Below are positions 37,482-47,088 of a stretch of DNA of 64,000 nucleotides, in pieces. The translations under genes and the position numbers were made by a program. The first letter of the stretch is position 1. Every line of letters starts with the position of its first letter. The DNA is from Paraburkholderia sp. (GTDB taxonomy: Bacteria > Pseudomonadota > Gammaproteobacteria > Burkholderiales > Burkholderiaceae). The notes beneath the pieces were generated by a model. That model was not told where the DNA came from. It made no database searches and worked only from the letters and a program-made list of their open reading frames with translations. The DNA is taken from contig NZ_JAMXLH010000020.1 in the NCBI RefSeq assembly GCF_024281035.1, positions 1 to 64,000 of the forward strand, given 5' to 3'.

Positions 37482-37634
37482 GGCGCTGCCCTCATGTGTT
37501 ACACGCGTAGTGCAGCGTAGCACATCGCCGACACGCTTTTATGGTTGTGCCGTCGCGCGTGAGCGCCCAGTGTAAAGGATCGCATCGTGATACGATGCAC
37601 ATTCTTTGCCGCATCAATCATTGCTGAATCAAAA

Positions 37635-39230
37635 ATGGCAGTTCACCGTGGCGCCCACCACTCAAGCGGGCAGGTTTTGCCATTCCGGGAGTCGCTGCTG
37701 GCGATGCTCGGCGTGTCTTTCGTGACGATGCTGGTCGCACTCGACCAGACCGTCGTCGGGACCGCGCTGCCCACCATCGTCTCGGAACTGCACGGCTTCG
37801 AGTTGTACGCGTGGGTCGCGACCTCGTATCTGCTCACCTCGGTCATCACCGTCCCCGTTTTTGGACGGCTCGGCGATTACTACGGGCGCAAGCCGTTCGT
37901 GATTGCGTCGATCGTCGTCTTTACGGGCGCCTCGGTGCTGTGCGGCGCGGCCAACAGCATGTTGTTCCTCGTGATCGCGCGCGGCTTGCAGGGCATCGGC
38001 GGCGGCATGCTGGTCGGCACCGCATTCGCCTGCATTCCCGATCTCTTCCCCGATTCGGTCGTCCGCCTGCGCTGGCAGGTGCTCATGAGTTCGGCGTTCG
38101 GCATTGCCAATGCGGTCGGGCCGTCGCTGGGCGGCTTTCTCACCCAGTACTACGGCTGGCGCTCGGTGTTCTACGTGAACCTGCCGGTCGGGTTCATTTC
38201 GCTGGTTTTCGTCTGGCGTTATCTGCCACATCTGCGGCAAGTCGCGCATAAGGCGCGCATGCGGCTCGACTGGCCGGGCGCGCTGCTCATCGCGCTCGCG
38301 CTCGGCAGCACGCAACTTTTCGTCGAACTGTTGCCTCGGCATGGCGTGAGCCTGACGACCGCCGCGCTGCTCGTGGTGGCCGCCGCCGCCGCGTGGGCGC
38401 TGTGGCAGTGGGAGCGCCGCGCGCCGCAGGCGATTCTGCCCGTCGACATGTTCCGCAACCCGAGCCTCAACGCGCTCTTCACGCTTGCGGTGCTCGGCGG
38501 CTTCTCGATGTTCTCGCTGCTCTTCTATGCGCCGCTGCTGTTCCAGGGCGGCTTCGGCATGTCGCCGAAGGAGGCGGGCGTCGTCATCACGCCGCTCGTC
38601 GTGTTCATCACCATCGGCAGCATTGCCAACGGCCGCATCGTTTCGCGCATCCGCAATCCGAACATCATGCTGTATATCGGCTTCACGATGCTGGCGGCGG
38701 CGTGCCTGGCCGTGGTCGTCGCGACCCACACCACGCCGCGCCCGCTGCTGATGGCGCTGATGATCGTCGGCGGACTCGGGCTCGGTTTCGTCATGCCGAA
38801 TCTCACCGTGTTCGCACAGCAGACGGCGGGCCGCGAGCACCTCGGCATCGCGACGGCGCTGTTGCAGTCGCTGCGGATGATCGGCGGCATGATCGGCACG
38901 GCGCTGACCGGCACGATGGTCACGCACCTCTACAAGAGCGGCGTGCGCAGCGCGCTCGATGCCGACCACGCCACGCACTGGCTGCCCCAGCTCGCCGATC
39001 CGCAGATTCTCATCAACCGCGACGCACAGTCCACCCTGCTAGGCGAGTTGACCCACGCGGGGCACAATGGCGCGCTGCTGCTCGAATCGGCGCGCGAAGC
39101 GCTCGTCGGGGCGATTCATATGGGTATTGCCGTGGCGGCCGTGATCGCGCTCGTCTCGATCTGGCAGACCCGGCGGGTGCCGCACATCAGCCTGAATCGC
39201 AAAATCGAGCCCGTCATTCACGCGGATTGA
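37635..39230 (+). CDS. DHA2/EmrB-type multidrug MFS transporter
   Basis: 531 aa with 14 predicted helices, the DHA2 layout. Motifs: LDQTVVGTALPTI (helix 1 motif D1), GRLGDYYGRKP (motif A) and RGLQGIGGGMLVGTAFA (helix 4). This family exports drugs and toxic compounds with proton antiport. The ATG at 37635 begins a short cytoplasmic tail; an upstream in-frame start at 37587 adds an unsupported leader. A MarR-type gene follows 50 bp downstream and probably regulates it. No membrane-fusion partner is adjacent. Confidence 0.9.
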   Translation: MAVHRGAHHSSGQVLPFRESLLAMLGVSFVTMLVALDQTVVGTALPTIVSELHGFELYAWVATSYLLTSVITVPVFGRLGDYYGRKPFVIASIVVFTGASVLCGAANSMLFLVIARGLQGIGGGMLVGTAFACIPDLFPDSVVRLRWQVLMSSAFGIANAVGPSLGGFLTQYYGWRSVFYVNLPVGFISLVFVWRYLPHLRQVAHKARMRLDWPGALLIALALGSTQLFVELLPRHGVSLTTAALLVVAAAAAWALWQWERRAPQAILPVDMFRNPSLNALFTLAVLGGFSMFSLLFYAPLLFQGGFGMSPKEAGVVITPLVVFITIGSIANGRIVSRIRNPNIMLYIGFTMLAAACLAVVVATHTTPRPLLMALMIVGGLGLGFVMPNLTVFAQQTAGREHLGIATALLQSLRMIGGMIGTALTGTMVTHLYKSGVRSALDADHATHWLPQLADPQILINRDAQSTLLGELTHAGHNGALLLESAREALVGAIHMGIAVAAVIALVSIWQTRRVPHISLNRKIEPVIHAD

Positions 39231-39279
39231 GGCGGCCGTTTCCGGCCCGCCGCAAAACCGCAGAGGCCAAAGACACGAG

Positions 39280-39771
39280 ATGGATACACAGGACCGCATC
39301 GCCATCGTCCACCAGTTCGGACGGACCTATCGCGCGTTCATGGCGGCGTTCGAGTCGCAGGTGGGCCAGCCGCTGCCGCGCTGGCGGATCATGCTTGCGC
39401 TTTACCAGAGCAATGGCGAGTCGTCGCAAAAGCGACTGGTCGAGCATCTGCGCGTCGATCCGGGCGCGCTCACGCGGCAGTTGAAGCTGCTGGAGTCGCT
39501 CGGCTGGATCGCGCGCAGCGCCGACGCGCGCGACAACCGCATCACGAACGTGAAGCTCACCGAAGCGGGGCGTGCCGCGACCGAAGCGGCGCTGCCGCGC
39601 CGCAACGCATTCCTGAACCTGACGATGTCGATTCCCGACGATGCGCTCGCCGCGCTTTCGGGCGCGCTCGGCATGATGGAGGCGCGCATCGGCGAGGCGG
39701 CGGGCGGCGCGTGCGCCACGCACGCCGGGGCTGCCGCGACTGCTGCGAACGAGGCGCCAGGCTGCGCCTGA
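39280..39771 (+). CDS. MarR family transcriptional regulator
   Basis: 163 aa with a central winged helix: ESSQKRLVEHLRVDPGALTRQLKLLE forms the helix-turn-helix, and RSADARDNRITNVKLTEAG is the wing with the DxRxxxxxLT pattern of MarR proteins. The C-terminus after about residue 140 is an Ala-rich tail. It lies in the same direction right after the multidrug transporter, so it probably controls that operon in response to a ligand. Confidence 0.9.
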   Translation: MDTQDRIAIVHQFGRTYRAFMAAFESQVGQPLPRWRIMLALYQSNGESSQKRLVEHLRVDPGALTRQLKLLESLGWIARSADARDNRITNVKLTEAGRAATEAALPRRNAFLNLTMSIPDDALAALSGALGMMEARIGEAAGGACATHAGAAATAANEAPGCA

Positions 39772-39844
39772 CGCCTGACGGCAGCGATGCGGGCGGGCAT
39801 CGCGGCGTGCTGCTTGAGCGGTGCCCGCGCGCTACCGGCAAAAA

Positions 39845-41137
39845 TCAGAAAAACGTCTCGATCACTTCCGTCACGCGATACGACGGATCGACCATCAGCA
39901 CCTGACGCCACTTGTCGAACGTGAGGCAAGGGTGCGAGATGTCGAACGCGATCATGTCGCCGACCGCGATATCGGCATCGGCGGGGATCTGCATGTAGGC
40001 GTGCTGATCCATCATCTGGAACACTTTCCACCCTTCGCTCGCGTCGATCTCGCGCGGCGCGGCGCCGTTTGCGCGGTCGCGCGACGGGCGATAGTGACGC
40101 GACGGTTCGGGAAAGCCTGCGTCGAACGCCGCATCGCGCTTGCCGAAGCCGATAATCGCGCGGCCCGGCTCGGGAATCGACTGCACGTAGGCCCAGAGTT
40201 GCAGCGCGGGCAGCAGCGCGACGCCCATTTCGCGCGCAATCGGATTGCGCGTGAGGATCTGCGATTGCGCCTCTTTGTACACGCCGACGTCATGCGTCAC
40301 GTAACAGCCGGGACGCAGCACGACGTCGACCACGCCGGCCTTCGACAGCGGGGCGAATTCCTCGGCGACCACGTCGTACCAGGCCGACCCCGCGCCGGAG
40401 AGCAGCGCGGGCATGCGCGCAAAGCGGCCCGCGGCGGCCAGTTCCTGCGTGATGTTCGCCGCTTCGCGCAGGAACGCGCGCACGTCGCTTTCTTCCTTCA
40501 GGATGCCCTCGTAGATTTCGACGCCCACGAGCCTGAGCGTGCCGCGATAGCGCTTGATCGCCTCGACCACGGCCTCGCGCGTTTGCGCGTCGCGCACGCC
40601 GGTGCGCCCGCCCGGCACGCCGAGTTCGAGCAGCACCTGCAGCTTGCGGCCCGCCGCGCTGAAGAACTCGCCGAGTTGCTCGACGCCTTGCACGGAATCG
40701 ACGAGACAGAAGAACTCGAAATCCTGATCGGTGAGCATTTCGGCAATCATCGCCATGTTGTGGCGCCCGACCAGCTGATTGGCCATCAGCACGCGCGAGA
40801 TGCCGCCGCGATACGCCATGCGCGTCTGATGCGCCGTCGCGAGCGTGATGCCCCACGCGCCGGTTTCCATCTGGCGGCGAAAGATCTGCGGCGCCATCGT
40901 CGTCTTGCCGTGCGGCGCGAGATTCACGCCGTAGCGCGTGACGAAATCCTGCATCCACTTCAGGTTGTGTTCGACGCGGTCCGAATACAGGACGGCGGCG
41001 GGCAGGCTCACGTCTTCATTCAGCAGGTTCCAGTCGAGCCGGGCGGCGTCCGCGAGCGGCACGCTTGCGCCCGGCACGTTGCCGAGGCCCTTGCTGCTCG
41101 GGTCAATCGTCGAACTGAGATAGTTTGTAACTTTCAT
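39845..41137 (-). CDS. PLP-dependent amino acid deaminase, D-serine deaminase/D-threonine aldolase-like
   Basis: 430 aa, fold type III PLP enzyme (alanine-racemase-like N-terminal barrel, DSD1-like C-terminal domain). The PLP Lys lies in LAPHGKTTMAP, and the C-terminal His/Cys metal site probably includes DISHPCLTFDKW. Related proteins deaminate D-serine or related amino acids or act as D-threonine aldolases. The divergent operon with D-aminoacylase and RidA supports a role in D-amino-acid catabolism: the acylase frees a D-amino acid, this enzyme deaminates it, and RidA clears the imine. The exact substrate is unknown. Confidence 0.85.
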   Translation of the reverse strand: MKVTNYLSSTIDPSSKGLGNVPGASVPLADAARLDWNLLNEDVSLPAAVLYSDRVEHNLKWMQDFVTRYGVNLAPHGKTTMAPQIFRRQMETGAWGITLATAHQTRMAYRGGISRVLMANQLVGRHNMAMIAEMLTDQDFEFFCLVDSVQGVEQLGEFFSAAGRKLQVLLELGVPGGRTGVRDAQTREAVVEAIKRYRGTLRLVGVEIYEGILKEESDVRAFLREAANITQELAAAGRFARMPALLSGAGSAWYDVVAEEFAPLSKAGVVDVVLRPGCYVTHDVGVYKEAQSQILTRNPIAREMGVALLPALQLWAYVQSIPEPGRAIIGFGKRDAAFDAGFPEPSRHYRPSRDRANGAAPREIDASEGWKVFQMMDQHAYMQIPADADIAVGDMIAFDISHPCLTFDKWRQVLMVDPSYRVTEVIETFF

Positions 41138-41189
41138 TTACCCTTGCTCCATTGCACTGCTGACTGAGGTTTGGCGTTATCTGTGCGAT

Positions 41190-41204
41190 AGTACGCGACG
41201 TACT
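41190..41204. promoter_or_regulatory. candidate RpiR operator between divergent genes
   Basis: Perfect inverted repeat AGTACG-CGA-CGTACT about 55-65 bp from both start codons in the 120-bp gap between the deaminase and the RpiR gene. The position suits control of both transcripts. Confidence 0.6.
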
Positions 41205-41256
41205 GTTTATTTTCGATTTGTTATTAACTAACAGCGTGCGGCCGTTCGGTTCGCCG

Positions 41257-42207
41257 ATGTCCGTTTCCATGAATTCTGCCGCAGAATCAAGTCGTTTCGA
41301 TATCGTCGCGCGTATCGCGGGCTGTGCGAGCACGTTGCGGCCGGCCGAGCGCGAGGTCGCCGCACTGATCCTCGACGATCTGGCGAGCGCCGCGCGCGCG
41401 AGCATCGGCGAGCTGGCGCGGCGCGCCGGCGTGAGCGTCGCCTCCGTGACGCGCTTTGCGAAGGCGGTGGGCTGCGAGGACGTGCGCGAACTGAAGCTGC
41501 GGCTCGCGCAGGCCGCCGCCGTGGGCGAGCGGTTCTTGCACAGCGGCGCGGCTGCGGGCGGTGAGAGCGGCGAGCGCGGCAAGCGCGAGCGGCGTGGCGA
41601 GGATGGCGAGCCGCAGGCGCTCGTCACGCGTGTCTTCGACGATATCTACACCGTACTCGCACGCCACCACGAACTGCTGCGCGAGGCTCCGTTTGCGCAG
41701 GCCGCCGCGGCGTTGCGCGACGCGCGCATGATCTACGTGTTCGGCATGGGCGGCGGCTCCACGGCGCTCGCCGACGAACTGCGCTTTCGCCTCGTGCGCC
41801 TTGGCTGTCCGGTGGCGTCCTATCAGGACAGCGTGCTCCAGCGCATGGTGGCGAGCACGATGTCGAACGAGACGGTGGTTGTGGCGCTTTCCGTGACGGG
41901 GCGCGTGCCGGAGCTGCTCGACAGTTGCCGCATCGCGCGCGATTACGGCGCGAAGGTGATTGCGCTTACGGCGCCCGCTTCGCCGCTGGCCATGCTGGCC
42001 GACTGGCTCGTGCCGATCGTCGCGAGCGAGACCGATTTCATCTACAAACCATCGTCATCGCGATACGCGATGATGATGGCGCTGGACGTGCTCGCGACCG
42101 AACTGGCGCTTGCGCAACCCGAGCGGACGCGCGAGTTGCTGCGCCGCATGAAGCACACGCTCGATGCGCATCGCGGTGGCGGGGAACGTCAGCCGGTGGG
42201 GGATTGA
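41257..42207 (+). CDS. MurR/RpiR family transcriptional regulator
   Basis: About 316 aa. The N-terminal helix-turn-helix of the RpiR type (about 15-85; ASIGELARRAGVSVASVTRFAKAVG) is followed by an SIS sugar-isomerase-like domain (about 140-290; IYVFGMGGGSTALADELRFR). Between them is an unusual charged Gly/Glu/Arg linker. Starts at 41257 and 41269 are both possible; neither has a strong ribosome site. RpiR proteins usually sense phosphosugars, but here the operon (D-aminoacylase, RidA, divergent deaminase) points to amino-sugar or D-amino-acid derivatives. Confidence 0.88.
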   Translation: MSVSMNSAAESSRFDIVARIAGCASTLRPAEREVAALILDDLASAARASIGELARRAGVSVASVTRFAKAVGCEDVRELKLRLAQAAAVGERFLHSGAAAGGESGERGKRERRGEDGEPQALVTRVFDDIYTVLARHHELLREAPFAQAAAALRDARMIYVFGMGGGSTALADELRFRLVRLGCPVASYQDSVLQRMVASTMSNETVVVALSVTGRVPELLDSCRIARDYGAKVIALTAPASPLAMLADWLVPIVASETDFIYKPSSSRYAMMMALDVLATELALAQPERTRELLRRMKHTLDAHRGGGERQPVGD

Positions 42208-42224
42208 GTCAACAGGAGAACCAC

Positions 42225-43715
42225 ATGCATTCGCATCCTGAAGCCGCCGATACGCTGATCGTCGGCGCCCAGCTCTACGACGGCACCGGCGCGCCGCCGC
42301 TCGAACGCGACGTGGCATTGCGCCACGGCCGCATCGCCGCCATCGGCAACCTCACGAACTGGCTCGCCGAGGAAGTGATCGAGGCCAACGGGCGCGCCCT
42401 CGCGCCCGGCTTCATCGACGTGCACACCCACGACGACACGCACGTGATCCGCTCGCCGCAGATGCTGCCCAAAATCAGCCAGGGCGTGACGACCGTGATT
42501 GTCGGCAACTGCGGAATCAGCGCGTCGCCCGTCACGCTCAAGGGCGATCCGCCCGATCCGATGAATCTGCTCGGCGAGCGCGACGCGTTCCGCTATCCGA
42601 CCTTTTCCGCGTACGTCGACGCCGTGAACGCCGCCAGGCCCGCCGTCAACGTCGGCGCTTTGATCGGCCACACCGCGCTGCGCAACAACCACATGGACGA
42701 CCTCATGCGCGCGGCGCTGCCCGCCGAAATCGCCGCGATGCGCACGCAGCTCGAGGACGCGCTCGCGCACGGCGCGCTCGGGCTGTCGACCGGGCTCGCG
42801 TACGGCTCGGCCTATGAGGCGTCGACCGAGGAAGTCGCCACGCTCGCCGAGCCGCTCGCAGCCGCGGGCGCGCTCTACACGACGCACATGCGCACCGAGT
42901 TCGATGCGATTCTCGACGCGATGGACGAGGCGTATCACATCGGCCGCCACGCGCGCGTGCCGGTCGTCATCTCGCACCTGAAATGCGCCGGGCCGTCGAA
43001 CTGGGGGCGCAGCGCGCAAGTGCTCGCATCGCTCGAAGGCGCGCGCAAGTACCAGCCGGTCGGCTGCGACTGCTACCCGTACAGCCGCAGTTCGTCGACA
43101 CTCGATCTCAAGCAGGTGAGCGGCGACATCGACATCACGATCACCTGGTCCACGCCGCATCCCGAACAGACGGGCAAGCTCATCAAGGACATCGCGGCAG
43201 CGTGGGGCGTCACGCAACTGGAAGCGGCCCGACGCCTGCAACCGGCGGGCGCGGTGTACCACAACATGTCCGAGGACGATGTGCGCCGCATCCTCGCGCA
43301 CCCGGCGACGATGGTGGGCTCGGACGGCCTGCCGAACGATCCCTTGCCGCATCCGCGGCTATGGGGCGCGTTCCCGCGCGTGCTCGGCCACTACGTGCGC
43401 GAGGCCGCGCTGATCCCGCTCGAAGAGGCGGTGCGCAAGATGACGAGCCTCTCCGCGCGGCGCTTCGGACTGACTCAGCGCGGCGAGGTGCACGTAGGCT
43501 GGCATGCCGACCTCGTGCTGTTCGATCCGGCAACGGTGCGCGACACGGCGACATTCGACGCGCCGCAGCAGGTGGCCGACGGCATCGACGCCGTGTGGGT
43601 GAACGGCGTGCTGTCATACCGCGATGGCCGGCCGACCGGCGAGCGCGCGGGCCAGTTTGTCGCGCGCGGCGCGCGTGAGGTTGAGGCGCAAGCCGCGTCG
43701 GCGACGATGTTTTAA
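42225..43715 (+). CDS. D-aminoacylase (N-acyl-D-amino-acid deacylase)
   Basis: 496 aa amidohydrolase-superfamily enzyme that removes the acyl group from N-acyl-D-amino acids. It shows ALAPGFIDVHTHDDTHVI with the first metal-binding His pair and Asp, VIVGNCGISASP, a central HLKCAG with a metal-site Lys/Cys region, and MVGSDGLPNDP with the catalytic Asp near the end. AGGAGA precedes the ATG at 42225. It is 17 bp after the RpiR gene and followed by RidA, forming a compact D-amino-acid operon. Confidence 0.92.
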   Translation: MHSHPEAADTLIVGAQLYDGTGAPPLERDVALRHGRIAAIGNLTNWLAEEVIEANGRALAPGFIDVHTHDDTHVIRSPQMLPKISQGVTTVIVGNCGISASPVTLKGDPPDPMNLLGERDAFRYPTFSAYVDAVNAARPAVNVGALIGHTALRNNHMDDLMRAALPAEIAAMRTQLEDALAHGALGLSTGLAYGSAYEASTEEVATLAEPLAAAGALYTTHMRTEFDAILDAMDEAYHIGRHARVPVVISHLKCAGPSNWGRSAQVLASLEGARKYQPVGCDCYPYSRSSSTLDLKQVSGDIDITITWSTPHPEQTGKLIKDIAAAWGVTQLEAARRLQPAGAVYHNMSEDDVRRILAHPATMVGSDGLPNDPLPHPRLWGAFPRVLGHYVREAALIPLEEAVRKMTSLSARRFGLTQRGEVHVGWHADLVLFDPATVRDTATFDAPQQVADGIDAVWVNGVLSYRDGRPTGERAGQFVARGAREVEAQAASATMF

Positions 43716-43793
43716 ACCACGAATCTTGAACCTCGGCGCGCGCGTTAGCCATGACGGCGTCGCGCGCGCCGGATGATCTGCAAGGAGCAAACG

Positions 43794-44183
43794 ATGAAGC
43801 GAATTGGAGCGGAAGGCGGCAAAGGACAGGGCGGACAGCATCTGCCATTCGCGCGCGCCGTAGAAGCCGACGGCTGGCTGTACGTATCGGGACAGACGCC
43901 GATGGAAGGCGGCGAAATAATCAACGGCGGGATTGTCGAGCAGTCGCACAAGGCGATCCAGAATCTGTTCGCGATCCTGAAGGAAGCGGGCTACGGCGCC
44001 GAACATGTCATGCGCTGCGGTGTTTGGCTCGACGATGCGCGCGACTTCCAGTCTTTCAACAAGGTGTTTCGCGAGTACTTCGGCGAGCATCCGCCCGCAC
44101 GCGCATGCGTGCAGTCGAGCATGGTGGTCGACTGCAAGGTCGAGATCGACTGCGTCGCTTATAAAGCGCCCGCCGGGAAGTAA
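43794..44183 (+). CDS. RidA family protein (reactive imine/enamine deaminase)
   Basis: 129 aa from the ATG at 43794, preceded by AAGGAG. The RidA/YjgF/UK114 fold is visible in VEADGWLYVSGQTPMEGGEI and the late conserved block HPPARACVQSSMVVDCKVEID. The Arg in PARACV is the expected carboxylate-binding residue. It would hydrolyse the enamine/imine products made by PLP deaminases, which fits the D-amino-acid context. A terminator hairpin follows. Confidence 0.9.
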   Translation: MKRIGAEGGKGQGGQHLPFARAVEADGWLYVSGQTPMEGGEIINGGIVEQSHKAIQNLFAILKEAGYGAEHVMRCGVWLDDARDFQSFNKVFREYFGEHPPARACVQSSMVVDCKVEIDCVAYKAPAGK

Positions 44184-44223
44184 GCGCACGGGCGCGGCAT
44201 GCCGCGTCGTCACGCAGATAAGC

Positions 44224-44259
44224 AAAAGCGGCCCTTGATTGATTCAAGGGCCGCTTTTT
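44224..44259 (+). terminator. ridA intrinsic terminator
   Basis: 15-bp arms AAAAGCGGCCCTTGA (44224-44238) and the exact complement (44244-44258), 5-nt loop, T-run on the plus strand and A-run before it, so it may work in both directions. Confidence 0.9.
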
Positions 44260-44385
44260 ATTTGGTGCATTGCCGATTGCCGGGAAACACGGCAAAGGCG
44301 GCTGAATCCGCCGCCATATTCGAACATTCGAAAGCCTGGCTTCACTCAGCCAGCGAACCTTCGCGCGCCGATCCTTCCCGACACA

Positions 44386-46008
44386 TCAGGACGCGTGCGC
44401 CGACGTCAGACTGAGTGCCAACGCTTGCGCCACTTCAATGCCGTCGATGGCGGCCGAATAGATACCGCCCGCATATCCCGCGCCTTCGCCAGCCGGATAC
44501 AGACCTTCGACGTTCACGCTTTGGTAATCGTCATTGCGCCGAACCCGGATTGGTGACGAAGTGCGCGTTTCCACGCCGGTGAGCACGGCATCGTGCATCG
44601 CGAAGCCTGCGATCTTCCTGTCGATCTGGGGCAGTGCTTCACGGATGGCTTCGATCACATAGTCGGGAAGCGCGGTGCTGAGATCGGTCGGGCGCACGCC
44701 CGGCTTGTACGACGGCACGACCTTGCCGAGCGACGTCGACGGCCTGCCCGCGATGAAATCCCCGACCAGCTGTCCCGGCGCGCTGTAGTCGCCGCCGCCG
44801 AGTTCGAAGGCACGCTCTTCCCATTTGCGCTGGAACGCGATGCCGGCGAGCGGACCGCCGGGGTAGTCTTCGGGCGTGATGCCGACGACGATGCCCGCAT
44901 TCGCGTTGCGCTCGGCGCGGGAATACTGGCTCATGCCATTGGTGACGACGCGGCCCGGCTCGGAGGTTGCCGCGACCACCGTGCCGCCAGGGCACATGCA
45001 GAAGCTGTAGACCGCCCGGCCGTTACTGCAGTGGTGGACCACCTTGTAGTCGGCTGCGCCGAGTTGCTTGTGGCCCGCAAACTTGCCGAAGCGGGCGCGA
45101 TCGATGAGGCCCTGCGGATGCTCGATGCGAAAGCCCAGCGAGAACGGCTTGGCTTCGATAAAAACACCGCGATCGTGCAGCATCTGGAAGGTGTCGCGCG
45201 CGCTGTGGCCGACGGCGAGCACGACGTGGTCGCACCGCAGTGTTTCCCCGTTCGAGAGCTTGAGCGCGCGGACCTTGCCCTGATCGATTTCGATGTCGTC
45301 GACCCGGGTTTCGAAGCGCACTTCGCCGCCGAGTTGCTCGATGGTCGTGCGCATTTTTTCCACCATGCTGACGAGGCGGAACGTGCCGATGTGCGGCCGG
45401 CTCAGATAAAGAATGTCCTCCGGTGCGCCTGCCTTGACGAATTCCTCCAGCACCTTGCGGCCGTAGTGGTGGGGATCCTTGATCTGGCTGTACAGCTTGC
45501 CGTCGGAAAACGTCCCGGCGCCGCCTTCGCCGAACTGAACGTTGGATTCAGGATTGAGCACGGATTTGCGCCACAGGCCAAAAGTGTCCTTGGTGCGCTC
45601 GCGCACGGCCTTGCCGCGTTCGAGGATGATGGGACGGAAGCCCATCTGCGCGAGGATCAGTCCTGCAAACACGCCGCACGGCCCCATGCCGATCACGACC
45701 GGGCGCAGGGCGGTAGAGTGCTCGTCGGCCTTCGCGACAAAGCGGTAGGTCATGTCGGGCGTCACGCCGCAATGCGGCTTGCCCGCGATTCGCTTGAGCG
45801 CAGCCGCTTCGTCCTTGACTTCGACATCGACGATATACGTCAGCTTGATGTCCGAGCGCTTGCGTGCGTCGTGCGCGCGGCGGAACACGGTGTAGTGCAG
45901 GAGATCGTCTTTCGCCATGCCGAGGTCCGCGAGCCGCGCGCGAATCGCGGCGTCGAGATCGCTTTCAGCATGATCGAGAGGGAGTTTGATTTCGCTTAAA
46001 CGTAACAT
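44386..46008 (-). CDS. FAD-dependent dehydrogenase (COG2509 type)
   Basis: 540 aa from the ATG at 46008 (MLRLSEIKLPLDH); the longer frame upstream has no family resemblance. An N-terminal domain of about 90 residues precedes an FAD/NAD-binding Rossmann fold (VVIGMGPCGVFAGLILAQMG, then ILERG). QFGEGGAGTFSDGKL and a C-terminal GLYPAGEGAGYAGG complete the flavin site, and FCMCPGG is also family-typical. These proteins are annotated as uncharacterised FAD-dependent dehydrogenases. It converges on the ridA terminator region. Confidence 0.88.
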   Translation of the reverse strand: MLRLSEIKLPLDHAESDLDAAIRARLADLGMAKDDLLHYTVFRRAHDARKRSDIKLTYIVDVEVKDEAAALKRIAGKPHCGVTPDMTYRFVAKADEHSTALRPVVIGMGPCGVFAGLILAQMGFRPIILERGKAVRERTKDTFGLWRKSVLNPESNVQFGEGGAGTFSDGKLYSQIKDPHHYGRKVLEEFVKAGAPEDILYLSRPHIGTFRLVSMVEKMRTTIEQLGGEVRFETRVDDIEIDQGKVRALKLSNGETLRCDHVVLAVGHSARDTFQMLHDRGVFIEAKPFSLGFRIEHPQGLIDRARFGKFAGHKQLGAADYKVVHHCSNGRAVYSFCMCPGGTVVAATSEPGRVVTNGMSQYSRAERNANAGIVVGITPEDYPGGPLAGIAFQRKWEERAFELGGGDYSAPGQLVGDFIAGRPSTSLGKVVPSYKPGVRPTDLSTALPDYVIEAIREALPQIDRKIAGFAMHDAVLTGVETRTSSPIRVRRNDDYQSVNVEGLYPAGEGAGYAGGIYSAAIDGIEVAQALALSLTSAHAS

Positions 46009-46571
46009 CGGTACTGGGATACGGTCGCCACGGGCGGTGGCGGTGTTAATACAGGCAGGGACCGGTATGCTGGCCGCGGCGTCGTTCGCCACGGAGGCAT
46101 TTCGGATGCAAACCATTCATCGCTGGAAAAAGCTGTGTTCGGAGCTGTGAACTGACCGGGGCGGACGACTTGGCCAACAACGCGGTCAACTTCAGGATGC
46201 GAGCTTGAATCCAGCCTTATTTCGGGGAGATTTTTTCGTCTTCGGACTATGGCGAGGCGAAAAGCGCTCCACTATGCCGGTGCTAACGAGTGGTTTGTTC
46301 TAGAGCCTTGCCATGCGGGCGCAGCCACCCTCGCTGTTCAAGGTGGGCAGCATAGCACCTCGGTTCAAATGCCGCGCAAAAATGCGGCCGAGAGCGGGAA
46401 ACGGATCGTGGCGACGTGCTGCGCATGTCGTTTCGCTTGACGTGGTGCGGGTCGTATTGCAGTGCCCGTAAGCTAACCGGGTGCGTCGAAAGGGGTAGCA
46501 TGAGGAAGCCATCTAACGCCAGGCGCTTCCGTGCCTGAGCGTGAAACGTCTCCCTGACCAAGGGGCCTGCC
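46009..46571. other. intergenic region, 560 bp
   Basis: Between divergent FAD dehydrogenase and STAS-like genes. GC content is slightly lower than in the flanks. Small frames here have no support. Nothing else recognised. Confidence 0.4.
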
Positions 46572-46928
46572 ATGATCCTGTACCACACCTCTCCCGATTC
46601 GTCGGTCGTCGAAATATCCGTCGAAGGCAAGATCACTGACCACGAACTGCGCGAAGCCATCGAGCGCATGCGTGGCGATATTGAAGTGAACGGAAAAACC
46701 CGTGTCCTCGAACGCATTGAGCATTTCAGCGGTATCGAGCCGAAGGCGCTGTGGACCGATTTGACGCTCGGCGTTTCCGTCGCCCGCAAGGTCTCGCGTG
46801 CCGCCGTGGTGGCCGACGCGAGATGGATTCACGCCTCGATGCATCTGGCGCGGTTCTTTACAAAGGCTGAAATCAAGGCGTTCCACGTCAACGAACTGGA
46901 TCAGGCGCGAGCCTGGATCAACGCCTGA
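46572..46928 (+). CDS. STAS/SpoIIAA-like protein
   Basis: 118 aa single-domain protein of the SpoIIAA-like/SEC14 family (VVEISVEGKITDHELREAIE at the start, KAFHVNELDQARAWI at the end). The family has a STAS-like fold; bacterial members are of unknown role and often occur alone. There is no strong Shine-Dalgarno; GACCAAGGGG lies just upstream. No kinase or phosphatase partner is nearby. Confidence 0.85.
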   Translation: MILYHTSPDSSVVEISVEGKITDHELREAIERMRGDIEVNGKTRVLERIEHFSGIEPKALWTDLTLGVSVARKVSRAAVVADARWIHASMHLARFFTKAEIKAFHVNELDQARAWINA

Positions 46929-47088
46929 ACGTCGTCTCCGGCTGGCCTCATTGGGTAGAGGTCGGCCAGAAGCGGTCGGTCACGAACGCCCTCTTTCAGG
47001 CCAGGTGGTTGAGGTGGCAACCAGCTCACGCGATGGCGTGCTCCGTGCTCCGTGCTAGGATTCGCCGCTGCCATCTCCTACTGCCATC

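Noticed and set aside
46249..46440. 63-codon frame upstream of the STAS-like gene
   Set aside because: No ribosome site and random-like composition.
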